A stretch of DNA of 64,000 bases, taken from the NCBI GenBank assembly GCA_902573735.1, contig CACGLH010000005.1, positions 43,344-107,343 of the forward strand, written 5' to 3'. The translations under genes were made by a program, and so were the position numbers. The stretch comes from an uncultured Alphaproteobacteria bacterium. Its GTDB lineage: Bacteria > Pseudomonadota > Alphaproteobacteria > Rhodobacterales > Rhodobacteraceae. This document shows positions 9,192 through 19,059 of this stretch, in pieces; position 1 is the first letter of the stretch; each line of letters starts with the position of its first letter. Under the pieces are notes generated by a model. The model was not told where the DNA came from. It saw only the letters and a program-made list of their open reading frames with translations, and did not search any database.

Positions 9192-10571
9192 ATGTTATAT
9201 AAATCAACAAGAGGACTGATAGAAAAAGTCTCTTTTCAAGAAGTGTTATTTTCTGGGTTAGCTCCTGATGGAGGATTATATATTCCTGAATTTTTACCTG
9301 GACCAGAAACTTTTAATGTTAATAATTTTAGAAGTAAAGAATATGATGAAATTGCACAAATTGTGTTGAAGCCTTTTATTGGAAATTTTTTTGATGATGA
9401 TCAACTTTGTGAAATAACAAAGAAAGCCTACAGTAAATTTAAATCCAAAAATAGGTGTGAATTGGTAAAGTTGTCAAATTATCATATGATGCTTGAATTA
9501 TTTCATGGTCCTACTTATGCGTTTAAGGATTTTGCAATGCAAATGATTGCACAAATGTTTCAGGAGGCTTTAAACAAAATTAAAAAATCGATAAACATTA
9601 TTGTTGCAACCTCTGGAGATACTGGAGCAGCTGCAGTTAATGCCTTTAGTAATTTAAAAAATATAAATTTATTTGTTTTATATCCAAACAATCGTATTTC
9701 GGAGATACAAAGACGTCAAATGACCACTGCAAATGCATCAAATATTAAAATCTTCTCTGTTGATGGAACTTTTGATGACTGCCAATTATTAGTAAAAAAA
9801 ATTTTCAGTGATACTAATTTTTCAAAAAATAATTCTTTAACTGGAGTAAATTCAATCAATTGGGCAAGAATAATATCGCAAGTAGTATATTATTGCTATG
9901 CAGCTAGTAAAATTGATTCACAAAAAAAAATAGACTTTTGTATACCAACAGGAAATTTTGGAAACATTTACGCAGGTTTTATTGCTAAAAAGATTGGAAC
10001 AAATATTGATAAATTAATCATAGCTACAAATCTTAATGATATATTGCATAGAACTCTCTTAACTGGTCAATATTTTAAAGATAAAGTGTATAAGACTCAC
10101 TCCCCTTCAATGGATATTCAAGTTTCTTCTAATTTCGAAAGACTTCTTCATGATATTTATGACAACCCAAAAATTGTTATTAAACAAATGGAAAAACTAA
10201 ACTCAGAAGGGTTTTATCAAATTGAAAGTTCTGACTTAAATAAATTAAGGGAACATTTTTTAAGTGGTGTTGCCACTGAGGAAGATACTTTATTAGAAAT
10301 ATCTAGCGTTTATAAAAAATTGAACTTAGCTATATGCCCTCATACAGCTGTCGGTACATTTGTATCCCGAAAATTTTTAAACAAAAATAAGGTAATGATT
10401 ACTCTTGCTACTGCACATCCATCCAAATTTATTGATTCAGTTCAGTCTGCTATAGGAAAGATGATAGCCCAACCTATAGAAATGAAACAGTTGTATTCTA
10501 AAACAGAAAGAGTTATTCATGCGCCAAATGAAGTGAATTTTTACAAAAGCTACATAAACAGAGAGATTTGA
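9192..10571 (+). CDS. thrC: Threonine synthase
   Basis: This PLP enzyme converts O-phosphohomoserine to threonine. The 459 residues match the longer bacterial/fungal type, starting MLYKSTRG. The PLP lysine is K112 in FHGPTYAFKDFAMQ, and the phosphate loop is ATSGDTGAAAV. It abuts surf1 and is followed one base later by the M16 peptidase. The cox operon-thrC-M16-GNAT order is a conserved alphaproteobacterial neighbourhood. Confidence 0.96.
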   Translation: MLYKSTRGLIEKVSFQEVLFSGLAPDGGLYIPEFLPGPETFNVNNFRSKEYDEIAQIVLKPFIGNFFDDDQLCEITKKAYSKFKSKNRCELVKLSNYHMMLELFHGPTYAFKDFAMQMIAQMFQEALNKIKKSINIIVATSGDTGAAAVNAFSNLKNINLFVLYPNNRISEIQRRQMTTANASNIKIFSVDGTFDDCQLLVKKIFSDTNFSKNNSLTGVNSINWARIISQVVYYCYAASKIDSQKKIDFCIPTGNFGNIYAGFIAKKIGTNIDKLIIATNLNDILHRTLLTGQYFKDKVYKTHSPSMDIQVSSNFERLLHDIYDNPKIVIKQMEKLNSEGFYQIESSDLNKLREHFLSGVATEEDTLLEISSVYKKLNLAICPHTAVGTFVSRKFLNKNKVMITLATAHPSKFIDSVQSAIGKMIAQPIEMKQLYSKTERVIHAPNEVNFYKSYINREI

Positions 10572-10572
10572 T

Positions 10573-11835
10573 GTGACAATAAATATTGATAAACTTAAAA
10601 ATGGTATAAGAGTTGTAACTGAGGAGATTCCATCAATTGAAAGTGTATCTGTTGGAATCTGGATAAATGCAGGAAGTCGAAATGAAAAAAAAATAGAAAA
10701 CGGGATTGCCCATTTTCTAGAGCATATGGCATTTAAAGGAACTGAAAAAAGAAGTGCTTTACAGATTGCAGAAGAAATTGAAAGTGTTGGTGGATTTATC
10801 AATGCATATACTAGTAGAGAAATAACGTGTTATTATGCAAAAGTTTTAAAAAATCATTTACCATTAGCTGTCGATATACTTTCAGATATAATTAGTAACT
10901 CTATATTCAATGAACAAGAAATTGAGATTGAAAAAGGGGTTATCATTCAGGAAATTGGTCAAATGAAAGATACCCCTGATGATGTAATTTTCGAATTACT
11001 TCAAAAAGAAGCCTTTGCTGATACGGAATTGGGAAGATCTATTTTAGGTTCAGCTGAGAATATAAATTCTTTTCAAAGGGAAAACTTTATTAATTTTATT
11101 GATAATAATTATTTTGCAGAAAAAATAGTTTTATGTGCAGCTGGTAATTTAAAACATAAAGATTTATGCAAGTTAGCCTCATCCTTGCAAGATATTAAAG
11201 AGTTAAAAAAACCTTTATCAAAAAATAAAGTTTTATTTAAAGGTGGAGAAAAAAGGGTTATTAAAGATCTTGAACAAGCACATTTCGCAGTAGGTTTTGA
11301 AGCACCAAATTTAAAAAGCCCTAAACTCTTTGCTGGTAAAGTCTTTTCTGTAATAATGGGAGGGGGTATGTCATCTAGACTCTTCCAAGAGATTAGAGAA
11401 AAAAGAGGTCTTTGTTATTCAATAGGTACTTCATTTGATTGTTATTCAGATAACGGAATTTTTTTGTCCTATGCTGGAACATCAGGAGATAAGGTAAAAG
11501 AGCTTTCAGAAGTAATCGCAAGTGAATTTAAGGATTCAATTACCAATATTAATGAAACTGAAGTTGATAGAGCCAAGACACAATTAAGATCAAGTTTATT
11601 AATGGGACTTGAAAACTCGTCTAGTAGAAGCGAAAGGCTGGCAAGGGGATTAATAATTTGGGATAAAATTGTTGAAGTACAAGAGACCATTTCTAAAATT
11701 GATTCTGTCAGTTTGCAAGATGTTAGAAACTTTGGTGTAGAAATGTTTCATAATTCTTCTCCCGCAATGGCTTTATATGGAAAAGTTGAAGATGCTTTAG
11801 ATATTAATCAATTTTCTCAAAAACTTCTGAATTGA
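10573..11835 (+). CDS. M16 family zinc peptidase (processing-peptidase-like)
   Basis: The protein is homologous to the mitochondrial processing peptidase beta subunit. The inverted zinc motif HxxEH is intact (H47, E50, H51 in HFLEHMAFKG), with a downstream glutamate near IEIEKGVIIQEI as third ligand. The 420-residue length fits a one-module MPP-like enzyme with an active N-terminal and a degenerate C-terminal half (SSRLFQEIREKRGLCYSIG). The start is GTG at 10573. The native substrate of the bacterial enzymes is poorly known. Confidence 0.93.
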   Translation: MTINIDKLKNGIRVVTEEIPSIESVSVGIWINAGSRNEKKIENGIAHFLEHMAFKGTEKRSALQIAEEIESVGGFINAYTSREITCYYAKVLKNHLPLAVDILSDIISNSIFNEQEIEIEKGVIIQEIGQMKDTPDDVIFELLQKEAFADTELGRSILGSAENINSFQRENFINFIDNNYFAEKIVLCAAGNLKHKDLCKLASSLQDIKELKKPLSKNKVLFKGGEKRVIKDLEQAHFAVGFEAPNLKSPKLFAGKVFSVIMGGGMSSRLFQEIREKRGLCYSIGTSFDCYSDNGIFLSYAGTSGDKVKELSEVIASEFKDSITNINETEVDRAKTQLRSSLLMGLENSSSRSERLARGLIIWDKIVEVQETISKIDSVSLQDVRNFGVEMFHNSSPAMALYGKVEDALDINQFSQKLLN

Positions 11836-11846
11836 TTACAATTTAA

Positions 11847-12431
11847 ATGAATTTGTTTTCAAAGTCTAAACCACTAATATTATCAGAAAGACTAATTTTA
11901 AGATTACCTTTATTAACAGATTACAAAAGCTGGGTAATCTTAAGAAGAAAATCTGAAGATTTTTTAAACAAATGGGAACCAGAAAAGGATTCTAATTATT
12001 ATTCAAAAACTAACTTTAACCAAAGGGTAAAATGGGCGAAAAAAAACTTCAATTCTAAAAAGGTTATTCATCTTTTTATTTTTTTACGTTCCAACAATCA
12101 TTTGGTAGGAGGAATAACTTTGGATAATATACGGTACGGACCTTTCCAATCAGCAACATTAGGGTATTGGCTAGGTGAAGAATTTTCTAAAAAGGGAATT
12201 ATGACTGAAAGCCTAGTTTCATTAATAAGATATGCTAATAAAGATTTAGGTATCTCAAGAATAGAAGCAGCAACTTTACCTACAAATTTCGCTTCAAGAA
12301 GATTGTTAGAAAAGTCTAATTTCAAATATGAAGGTGTTGGTCAATACTTTTTACAAATAAAGGGAAAATGGGAACACCATATTTTATATGCAAATATTTG
12401 TGATTTGAGAAAAATTCGATTGAAAAATTAA
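11847..12431 (+). CDS. GNAT N-acetyltransferase, RimJ/RimL type
   Basis: A 194-residue GNAT-fold protein beginning with the RimJ/RimL-like segment LILSERLILRLPLLTDY. It has a C-terminal acetyl-CoA region in which GYWLGEEFSKKGIMTESL corresponds to motif A and ATLPTNFASRRLLEKSNF to motif B. RimJ/RimL relatives acetylate protein N-termini, commonly of ribosomal proteins, but the substrate cannot be read from sequence. It sits 11 nt after the M16 peptidase and its stop abuts the next start, so it is part of the same operon. Confidence 0.87.
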   Translation: MNLFSKSKPLILSERLILRLPLLTDYKSWVILRRKSEDFLNKWEPEKDSNYYSKTNFNQRVKWAKKNFNSKKVIHLFIFLRSNNHLVGGITLDNIRYGPFQSATLGYWLGEEFSKKGIMTESLVSLIRYANKDLGISRIEAATLPTNFASRRLLEKSNFKYEGVGQYFLQIKGKWEHHILYANICDLRKIRLKN

Positions 12432-13850
12432 ATGGGAAAAAATATGACTTCTAACCTAAGTCAATTTATAAAATTTTTGAAAGAAGAAATAAGTGAAAAT
12501 CAGATCAGTAGTGCAAATACTATTGATATAATTGACCCTAGAGACAGACTTGAAAATAAGTCAGAAATTTGTGTCAAACCAAAAAACACACAGGAAATTT
12601 CAAAAATACTTAAATTAGCAAATAAGTTTACAATACCGATTATACCAATTGGTGGAAGTACTGGTTTGGTTGGGGGTCAAATTGCTTCGCAATCTAATCA
12701 TGTTACATTATCTCTAGAGAAATTAGATACCATTAAATTTTTCAAAGAAAGCAATTTGTTATATGTACAATCTGGAGCTATTTTATCTAATATTAAGAAA
12801 TTAGCTTTTAATAATGGAAGACTTTTTCCATTGTCACTTGCTTCAGAAGGATCATGTCAAATAGGCGGAAATTTGGCTACTAATGCAGGTGGGTTGAACG
12901 TTATAAAATATGGTAATGTTAGGGATTTATGTTTGGGATTGGAGGCAGTGTTGCCTTGTGGTCAAATTGTTTCAACTATGAAGCCATTAAAAAAAAATAA
13001 TATGGGATTTGATTTAAAAAACCTATTAATTGGATCAGAAGGAACATTAGGTATAATTACTTCAACAATATTAAAAACATTTCCAATTCCAAAAGATCCC
13101 ATTTCAATTTTTTTATCAATAAACAATTTGGCAAATGTATTATTTGTGTTTGAGTTAATTTCTAGAGAGTTTAGTGAAAGAATTTTAGCTTTTGAATTAA
13201 TAAAAATGACAGGTATAGATTTCATTGAAGAGACCGGATTTACAATTAAAAATCCTTTTAATAAAAAAACAAATTGGAAAGTTCTCATTGAAATAGATGT
13301 TAATATAGGCCGAATTAATTTGGGGGAAATTATAGAAAATACATTTTATGATTTACTCTTAGAAAATAAAATAGTTGAAGTATTTTTTGCCACTAATATT
13401 AATCAAAGGAATGAATTTTGGAAAATTAGAGAATTAATCCCTGCTGCAAATAGAAAAAAAGGTTCTATTTGTTCGAATGATATATCTGTTCCCATAGAAA
13501 AAATTCCAGAATTTATAAAAAAATTAGATAACTCCATTTATCAATTTTCAAAAGATGTTTTAATTAATTGTTTCGGTCATATAGGTGATGGCAATTTACA
13601 CTATAATCTTTTTCCAAGATCTGAAAATGCTCGAATTGAACTTGAGAAAAATAGAAAAAAACTTTTAAACATTATAAATGAATTAGTAAATAAATATTCT
13701 GGTTCTATTAGTGCCGAACATGGTATTGGCAGATCAAAAATCAAGGAATTATATAAATTTGAAGATCCAGGAAAACTTTATATGATGAAATTAATAAAAA
13801 ATGTTGTTGATCCTAAAAATATATTAAACCCTGGAACTATTTTTTATTAA
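12432..13850 (+). CDS. FAD-linked 2-hydroxyacid dehydrogenase/oxidase (GlcD / D-2-HGDH family)
   Basis: A 472-residue VAO-fold flavoprotein. The N-terminal FAD domain has the PIGGSTGLVGG pyrophosphate loop (GGSTG about 74-78) and the GGNLATNAGG and GSEGTLGIIT segments. The C-terminal cap carries CFGHIGDGNLHYN and SAEHGIGRSK, as in D-2-hydroxyglutarate and D-lactate dehydrogenases. Such enzymes oxidise D-2-hydroxyacids and pass electrons to an acceptor such as ETF or quinone. The exact substrate is not decidable here. A second ATG at 12444 is an alternative start. Confidence 0.92.
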   Translation: MGKNMTSNLSQFIKFLKEEISENQISSANTIDIIDPRDRLENKSEICVKPKNTQEISKILKLANKFTIPIIPIGGSTGLVGGQIASQSNHVTLSLEKLDTIKFFKESNLLYVQSGAILSNIKKLAFNNGRLFPLSLASEGSCQIGGNLATNAGGLNVIKYGNVRDLCLGLEAVLPCGQIVSTMKPLKKNNMGFDLKNLLIGSEGTLGIITSTILKTFPIPKDPISIFLSINNLANVLFVFELISREFSERILAFELIKMTGIDFIEETGFTIKNPFNKKTNWKVLIEIDVNIGRINLGEIIENTFYDLLLENKIVEVFFATNINQRNEFWKIRELIPAANRKKGSICSNDISVPIEKIPEFIKKLDNSIYQFSKDVLINCFGHIGDGNLHYNLFPRSENARIELEKNRKKLLNIINELVNKYSGSISAEHGIGRSKIKELYKFEDPGKLYMMKLIKNVVDPKNILNPGTIFY

Positions 13851-13859
13851 TAAAGGTAT

Positions 13860-14462
13860 TTATTTAGGTCTCTCTAGCTCAAATTTTGTATTTATAATTG
13901 TATAGTCTTTATAACCCATTCTGGCTACTGGGTTAAAAGTTAGAACATCAAACATCCCATTTTGTAAGTATTTATCATCAATATGTATTCCTATTACTTT
14001 ACCTATAACCATATTATTTCTAAAACCTGGAAGTTCCATAATCTTGTATAATTTACATTCTAAAGATGCTGGAGATTTTTTTACTCTTGGTACATCTATA
14101 TTTACACAATTGCTTTTTTCTAATTTGGACAAAATAAATTCATCTGTTTCTTTGGAGTAATTTCCAGAAGATACGTTCATTTGATTTAATAGTTCCTTAC
14201 TAACTAAATTTACAACAAAGCATTTTGTATCATAAATATTTTTCAGTGTATCTTTTAATGAATTTTCATTTTTTTTTGCACCTGTTATAGAAAACATAAC
14301 CATAGGAGGATTATCTGAAATTGCATTAAAAAAGCTGTAGGGTGCAAGATTTACATTTTTATCTTTATCTATAGAAGAAATCCACCCTATTGGCCTAGGA
14401 GCAACAATTGCTTTAAAGGGATTATGTGCTAATTTATGGCCTGATTCTGGGTTGTAAAACAT
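13860..14462 (-). CDS. Flavin reductase-like FMN-binding split-barrel protein
   Basis: A 200-residue protein with the flavin reductase-like domain: an N-terminal KAIVAPRPIGWISSID strand pair, a SFFNAISDNPPMVMFS core and a downstream NLVS strand. In the family this fold binds FMN and reduces or stores flavin for partner oxygenases. No partner monooxygenase lies nearby. It converges on the FAD oxidase gene with a gap of only 9 nt, leaving no room for separate terminators. Confidence 0.85.
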   Translation of the reverse strand: MFYNPESGHKLAHNPFKAIVAPRPIGWISSIDKDKNVNLAPYSFFNAISDNPPMVMFSITGAKKNENSLKDTLKNIYDTKCFVVNLVSKELLNQMNVSSGNYSKETDEFILSKLEKSNCVNIDVPRVKKSPASLECKLYKIMELPGFRNNMVIGKVIGIHIDDKYLQNGMFDVLTFNPVARMGYKDYTIINTKFELERPK

Positions 14463-14572
14463 ATATTTGCTTTCAAAAAAAACTTGGTAATGGTGCTTTA
14501 TTAATTTTATTTAACTATAATGAATTTTCTGATTACTACATTTCCAAATACTAAACAAATCAAATTTTTTAT

Positions 14573-15070
14573 ATGATTCAATTTAAACACGAAACTGAAA
14601 ATGATATGCAAGAGGTTGAAGATTTACTTGATTTAGTATTTTCACCATCTAGGAAAAATTTAAGTTCTTACTCATTAAGAAAAAATGTTCCTAAAATAAG
14701 TACACTTTCTTTTGTGGCTAAGAATAATAAAGGTTCTATAGTAGGTATAATTCGAAATTGGCCAATTTTTATTAAAAGCAGAAAAAATCTAGCTCTTTTA
14801 ATAGGACCAATAGCAGTACATCCTACATTTCAAGGCGAGGGTCTGGGTGCCTATTTAATAAATTACTCAATAAAAGAGTCAAGAAAATATGGGTGGGAAC
14901 GTGCAGTTTTAATTGGTGATATTCAATATTATAAATCTTTTGGTTTTTTTCAGCAAAACAACAATAAGATTGATTTTCCTTCACCTACAGATCCACAAAG
15001 AATTTTATTGCTTGAAATAAAGAAAAATTCTTTTGATGGAATAAAGGGCAGAGTAATAAGATTTTATTAG
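14573..15070 (+). CDS. GNAT N-acetyltransferase (YhbS-like)
   Basis: A 165-residue GNAT protein. The acetyl-CoA binding core reads GPIAVHPTFQGEGLGAYLI (motif A with a Q-x-x-G-x-G-like QGEGLG), followed by RAVLIGDIQYYKSFGF. This layout resembles the YhbS group of predicted acetyltransferases. The substrate is unknown. The gene stands alone on the plus strand between two minus-strand units and converges on ptsP with a 10-nt gap. Confidence 0.85.
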   Translation: MIQFKHETENDMQEVEDLLDLVFSPSRKNLSSYSLRKNVPKISTLSFVAKNNKGSIVGIIRNWPIFIKSRKNLALLIGPIAVHPTFQGEGLGAYLINYSIKESRKYGWERAVLIGDIQYYKSFGFFQQNNNKIDFPSPTDPQRILLLEIKKNSFDGIKGRVIRFY

Positions 15071-15080
15071 GTATGACCAT

Positions 15081-17351
15081 TTAAGTTATAGGGTTATATT
15101 TTATATCTTCTAGATGTTGCAGGACGTCATTTCTAACAGTTTCATAATTTGATTCTAAAGCATTGTCTACAATCTCTTTAATTATTGACAATTTTATATT
15201 TCTTATAAGAGATTTTACTGGTGCAATACAGTTTGGTTGCATAGATAAAGTCCTAAAACCTAAAGAGCAAAGTACTAAAGCTTCAATAGGTTTTCCAGCA
15301 TCTTCACCACAAAAACTAAGTGGTATTGTATATTTCTCACTTTTTTTAATTATTAATTTTAGGAATGATAAAAAACTATTGCTTAACATATCATACCTTT
15401 TTCTAACCTTTTCATTTTCGCGATCTGCTGCAAAGAAAAATTGTTTAAGGTCATTACCACCAACCATTAGAAAATCAACATTTTTAAAAAATGAATTAGG
15501 TGCAAATGCTAAGCTTGGAACCTCTAACATTGCTCCTATTTTTATTAACTTAGGAATAATTCTGTTCCTATTTTTTTCTCTTTTTATTTCTTCTAAAATT
15601 AATTCTTTTGCTTCAAAAAACTCTCTGGGCTCTGTTACTAGAGGTATAACTATATTTAAATTTCTGCCTTTAGCTCCTCTTATCAACGATTGCACTTGCA
15701 TTTTAAACACACCAGTTCTTTCTAATGTAAGGCGTATTGCTCTCCATCCTAAAGTTGGGTTGGGTTCAATTTCAGGAGTAATTGTTGGTAGTATTTTATC
15801 ACCTCCAATATCTAATGTTCTAAAAAATACAGGATTTGGTCCAGCAGAATCTAATACTTTACAATAAATTTTTGCTTGCTCGGCTCTTTTTGGTACCTTG
15901 CTATTAATTAAAAATTGTAGTTCTGTTCTATACAAACCAACACCATCGGCTCCTGATTCATTTAATGATGGTAGATCTGCCATAAGTCCAGCATTCATCA
16001 TTAGTAAAATTTTGTTTTGATCAAGTGTTCGTGCTTCTTTATTTTTTAAAGCCAAAAAACTTTTTTTTGCCTTAGTTCTTAGTTCAATTTTGCTGACATA
16101 TAATTCCATAATAGAATTTTCTGGTCTTAAATGAACTGTTCCTTGATCAGCATCTAATATTACAAGATCTCCATTAGATGTTTTATTAATTATGTCTTTT
16201 GTTTGTATTAATAGTGGAATGTTTAATGCCCTACAAACTATAGTAGTATGACTGCCAACAGAACCATCTTCTAATACTAAACCCTTTAATTCATTTCTCA
16301 ACGAAACCAACTCTAGAGGGCTAATGTTTCTAGCAACCAAAATAGGTTCTTTTACTTGATTGAGGTTGAGATGAGTATCTTGGTTGGTAAGAATTTTGAG
16401 TAAAATGTTAGATATTTCATAAAATTCAAGTAGTCTTTCTTTAAAATAAAAATTTTGAACTTTTGTTATTCTAGATTTTATAACCGTTTGTTCTTTTTCT
16501 ACTGCAACAATTGCTGAAAGGCCACTATCTATGGATGATACCATTCGATTTATCCAACTTCTGTCTTCAATCAAAAGTTTATGAGTTTCAAGTATTTCTA
16601 AAAAATCTCTTTTCTTTTTGAAGTATTTTTTACTTATAATTTCAGATAATTGATTATAAAGTTTACTTATACTCTTTTTAAGTTTTTGTTTTTCAAGTTT
16701 TGGATTATCAGCTATTGGATTTTTAATCTTAATTTGGGGTTCCAATAATACTGAAGTCCCAATCACTATACCTTCTTTTCCTATTGATCCATTTATAGAA
16801 AAAGATTTTTTTCTCTCATGAATTAGTTCATTGGTGCCATCTGAATTAGTAAATGCACCCAATTCAGCCATTTCAGCAATAACCATTGCAACTATTTCTA
16901 ATCCATAAATATCATCTTCGGTATACTCTCTATTTTTAAGATTTTGAATTACTAATACTCCAAGAATTTTACCTAAGCGTTGAATTGGAACTCCAAGGAA
17001 AGAATTATATATTTCTTCACCAGTTTCAGGTAGATATCTAAATCCCTTTGTTTTTGATACTTGAGATGTTTTAATGGGTTCAGCGGTTGCAGCAATTTTT
17101 CCAACAAGTCCTTGACCAACATTTAATTCAGAATAATGAACAGCTTTTGACTGAAGCCCTTCGGTAGCATAAAGTTCTAAATTATTTTTTCTATTTAATA
17201 AATATATTGAACAAACTTCTGATTTCATAGAAACTGCAATTATCTTTACAATTTTGTCTAATCTAGCCTGCGCTTCTCCTAGCTCAGAGAGTGTTTCTTT
17301 AAGCCGATTTAATAAAACCCTTGAATTGTAATTATTGCCGGGTTGCGTCAT
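15081..17351 (-). CDS. ptsP: PEP-protein phosphotransferase PtsP (EI-Ntr, GAF-containing)
   Basis: This is the first enzyme of the nitrogen phosphotransferase system; it autophosphorylates with PEP and passes phosphate to NPr. An N-terminal GAF domain (about 25-165) is followed by the PTS enzyme I domains. The phospho-histidine is H368 in GSVGSHTTIVCRALNIP, and the C-terminal PEP barrel includes GVGLYRTELQFL and FRTLDIGGDK. I chose the ATG at 17351 (MTQPGNN...), giving 756 aa. It lies just past the lysC stop, has an AAGG stretch upstream and matches the family N-terminus; an ATG at 17384 would overlap lysC by 29 nt. lysC followed by ptsP is a common alphaproteobacterial pair. Confidence 0.94.
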   Translation of the reverse strand: MTQPGNNYNSRVLLNRLKETLSELGEAQARLDKIVKIIAVSMKSEVCSIYLLNRKNNLELYATEGLQSKAVHYSELNVGQGLVGKIAATAEPIKTSQVSKTKGFRYLPETGEEIYNSFLGVPIQRLGKILGVLVIQNLKNREYTEDDIYGLEIVAMVIAEMAELGAFTNSDGTNELIHERKKSFSINGSIGKEGIVIGTSVLLEPQIKIKNPIADNPKLEKQKLKKSISKLYNQLSEIISKKYFKKKRDFLEILETHKLLIEDRSWINRMVSSIDSGLSAIVAVEKEQTVIKSRITKVQNFYFKERLLEFYEISNILLKILTNQDTHLNLNQVKEPILVARNISPLELVSLRNELKGLVLEDGSVGSHTTIVCRALNIPLLIQTKDIINKTSNGDLVILDADQGTVHLRPENSIMELYVSKIELRTKAKKSFLALKNKEARTLDQNKILLMMNAGLMADLPSLNESGADGVGLYRTELQFLINSKVPKRAEQAKIYCKVLDSAGPNPVFFRTLDIGGDKILPTITPEIEPNPTLGWRAIRLTLERTGVFKMQVQSLIRGAKGRNLNIVIPLVTEPREFFEAKELILEEIKREKNRNRIIPKLIKIGAMLEVPSLAFAPNSFFKNVDFLMVGGNDLKQFFFAADRENEKVRKRYDMLSNSFLSFLKLIIKKSEKYTIPLSFCGEDAGKPIEALVLCSLGFRTLSMQPNCIAPVKSLIRNIKLSIIKEIVDNALESNYETVRNDVLQHLEDIKYNPIT

Positions 17352-17355
17352 AAAT

Positions 17356-18582
17356 CTAGACCTTGCTGAGCTCAAATGCCTCATGAAGAGATTGAATAGC
17401 CAGTTCTAAGTACTTTCTTTCCAATAGAACAGAAATTTTAATTTCAGAAGTAGAAATAACCTTTATATTAATGTTTTCGTCACCTAGTGTCTTAAACATT
17501 TTTTTGGCAATACCTGAATGACTTCTCATACCTATTCCAACAATTGATATCTTGGAGACTTGCCTATCTACATCTAAATTTCTATAGTGAATTATATTAT
17601 TTTTTTTCCCCTCTTCTAATGAGTTCTTGGCCATATCAACCTGATCCGTGGGACATGAAAATGTTACATCAGTTAAGTCATTATCAGATATATTTTGAAT
17701 TATCATATCAACATTAATGTTGGCTCTAGATAAACAATCAAATACAATTCCTGCAACACCTGGTTTGTCTTTCACTCCAAGAAGAGTTATTTTAGCTTCG
17801 TTTTTTGAAAAAGTAATTCCTGATACTACCTTCTTTTCCATAATATCCTCCTCATCGCATAATAAAGTACCAGAACCTTCATTAAAAGAATTCAGAACGC
17901 GTACTTTTACTTTATATTGCATTGCCAATTCAACAGAGCGAGTTTGTAAAACTTTTGCTCCAAGGGATGCAAGCTCTAACATTTCTTCATAAGAAATTTT
18001 GTCTAGTTTTTTTGCATTAGCTGTAATTCGAGGGTCAGTTGTATAAACTCCGTCTACATCAGTATATATATCACATCTTTCAGCACCAATTACTGCAGCT
18101 AAAGCTACTGCACTTGTATCTGAGCCACCTCTACCAAGAGTCGTTATCCTATTCTTACTACTTATGCCCTGAAATCCAGCAACAATTGCTACCTGCATTC
18201 CATTTGTAAATCTTTTCTCTAGATTTTTGGTATTTATATCTAATATCCTAGCATTAGAATGATTATCGGTGGTTATTATAGGTATTTGCCATCCTTGCCA
18301 GCTTCTTGAATTAATACCCTCATTTTGTAAGAGTAAGGCCATGATGCTAGCAGAAATATTTTCTCCAGTTGATAAAATAGCGTCATATTCTCTAGCATCG
18401 TAAATTGCAGACACTTCTTTTATTTTTCTAACTAAATTATCAGTTGTAGATCCCATGGCTGAAACTACGACTATGACATTTTTTTTGTTTTTTACTTCTT
18501 CAACAATTTTTAAAATTGCATTTCTCATAATGTTAAGGTCAGCTACTGATGTACCACCAAATTTCATTACAATTGTTGACAA
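17356..18582 (-). CDS. lysC: Aspartate kinase
   Basis: This enzyme phosphorylates aspartate, the first step toward lysine, threonine, methionine and diaminopimelate. The 408 residues start with the kinase signature VMKFGGTSVAD. The TLGRGGSDTSAVALAA loop and two C-terminal ACT domains (about 265-408) are present, which in this family bind lysine and/or threonine for feedback control. It belongs to the minus-strand run gcrA-DUF1178-lysC-ptsP, with 45 nt to DUF1178 and a 4-nt gap to the preferred ptsP start. Confidence 0.96.
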   Translation of the reverse strand: MSTIVMKFGGTSVADLNIMRNAILKIVEEVKNKKNVIVVVSAMGSTTDNLVRKIKEVSAIYDAREYDAILSTGENISASIMALLLQNEGINSRSWQGWQIPIITTDNHSNARILDINTKNLEKRFTNGMQVAIVAGFQGISSKNRITTLGRGGSDTSAVALAAVIGAERCDIYTDVDGVYTTDPRITANAKKLDKISYEEMLELASLGAKVLQTRSVELAMQYKVKVRVLNSFNEGSGTLLCDEEDIMEKKVVSGITFSKNEAKITLLGVKDKPGVAGIVFDCLSRANINVDMIIQNISDNDLTDVTFSCPTDQVDMAKNSLEEGKKNNIIHYRNLDVDRQVSKISIVGIGMRSHSGIAKKMFKTLGDENINIKVISTSEIKISVLLERKYLELAIQSLHEAFELSKV

Positions 18583-18627
18583 TTTAAAATCCTCATAATA
18601 TCTGACTAAAAAATCAATCTAGAATGA

Positions 18628-19050
18628 TTAATTTGTTTTACGATCAATCCATGGAAGTGGAGTTACAGGTATACCGTCTTCATATAAAGATTTAGCTTCT
18701 TTTAAGGTTGTTTTTCCATATATAGATCTTTCAGGAGAATCCCCAAAATGAATTGCTCTTGCTTCCTTTTCAAAATTTTCACCCACATATTCACAGTTCT
18801 TTTCAATTTCTTTTTTTAATTCCTTTAAAATGATCTGCTCATTATTTGGTTTAGATTTGAGTCCTTCTTTAAGAGGTTTTTTTTCTTTTGAATTAACACT
18901 AGGTGACATTAAAGATTTGGATATTGAATTAGAACCACAAGTCTCGCAAGATAGTAATCCTTCTTTATTCAATTTATCGTAAGCATCGGAACTACTAAAC
19001 CAACTTTCAAAATGGTGTAGATTTTCACATTGAAGTTTATACTTAATCAT
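18628..19050 (-). CDS. DUF1178 family zinc-ribbon protein
   Basis: A 140-residue protein with the DUF1178 pattern: an N-terminal IKYKLQCENLHHFESWF, a CETCGS cysteine pair, a variable lysine-rich linker, and a C-terminus with EARAIHFGDSPERSIYGKTT and a final GIPVTPLPW. Function is unknown. It lies 9 nt after gcrA on the same strand and so is likely co-transcribed with that regulator. Confidence 0.88.
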   Translation of the reverse strand: MIKYKLQCENLHHFESWFSSSDAYDKLNKEGLLSCETCGSNSISKSLMSPSVNSKEKKPLKEGLKSKPNNEQIILKELKKEIEKNCEYVGENFEKEARAIHFGDSPERSIYGKTTLKEAKSLYEDGIPVTPLPWIDRKTN

Positions 19051-19059
19051 AATTTAATT

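Noticed and set aside
15163..15867. 234-codon plus-strand frame inside ptsP
   Set aside because: Hydrophobic-looking product comes from reading the antisense of ptsP; ptsP has full domain support.
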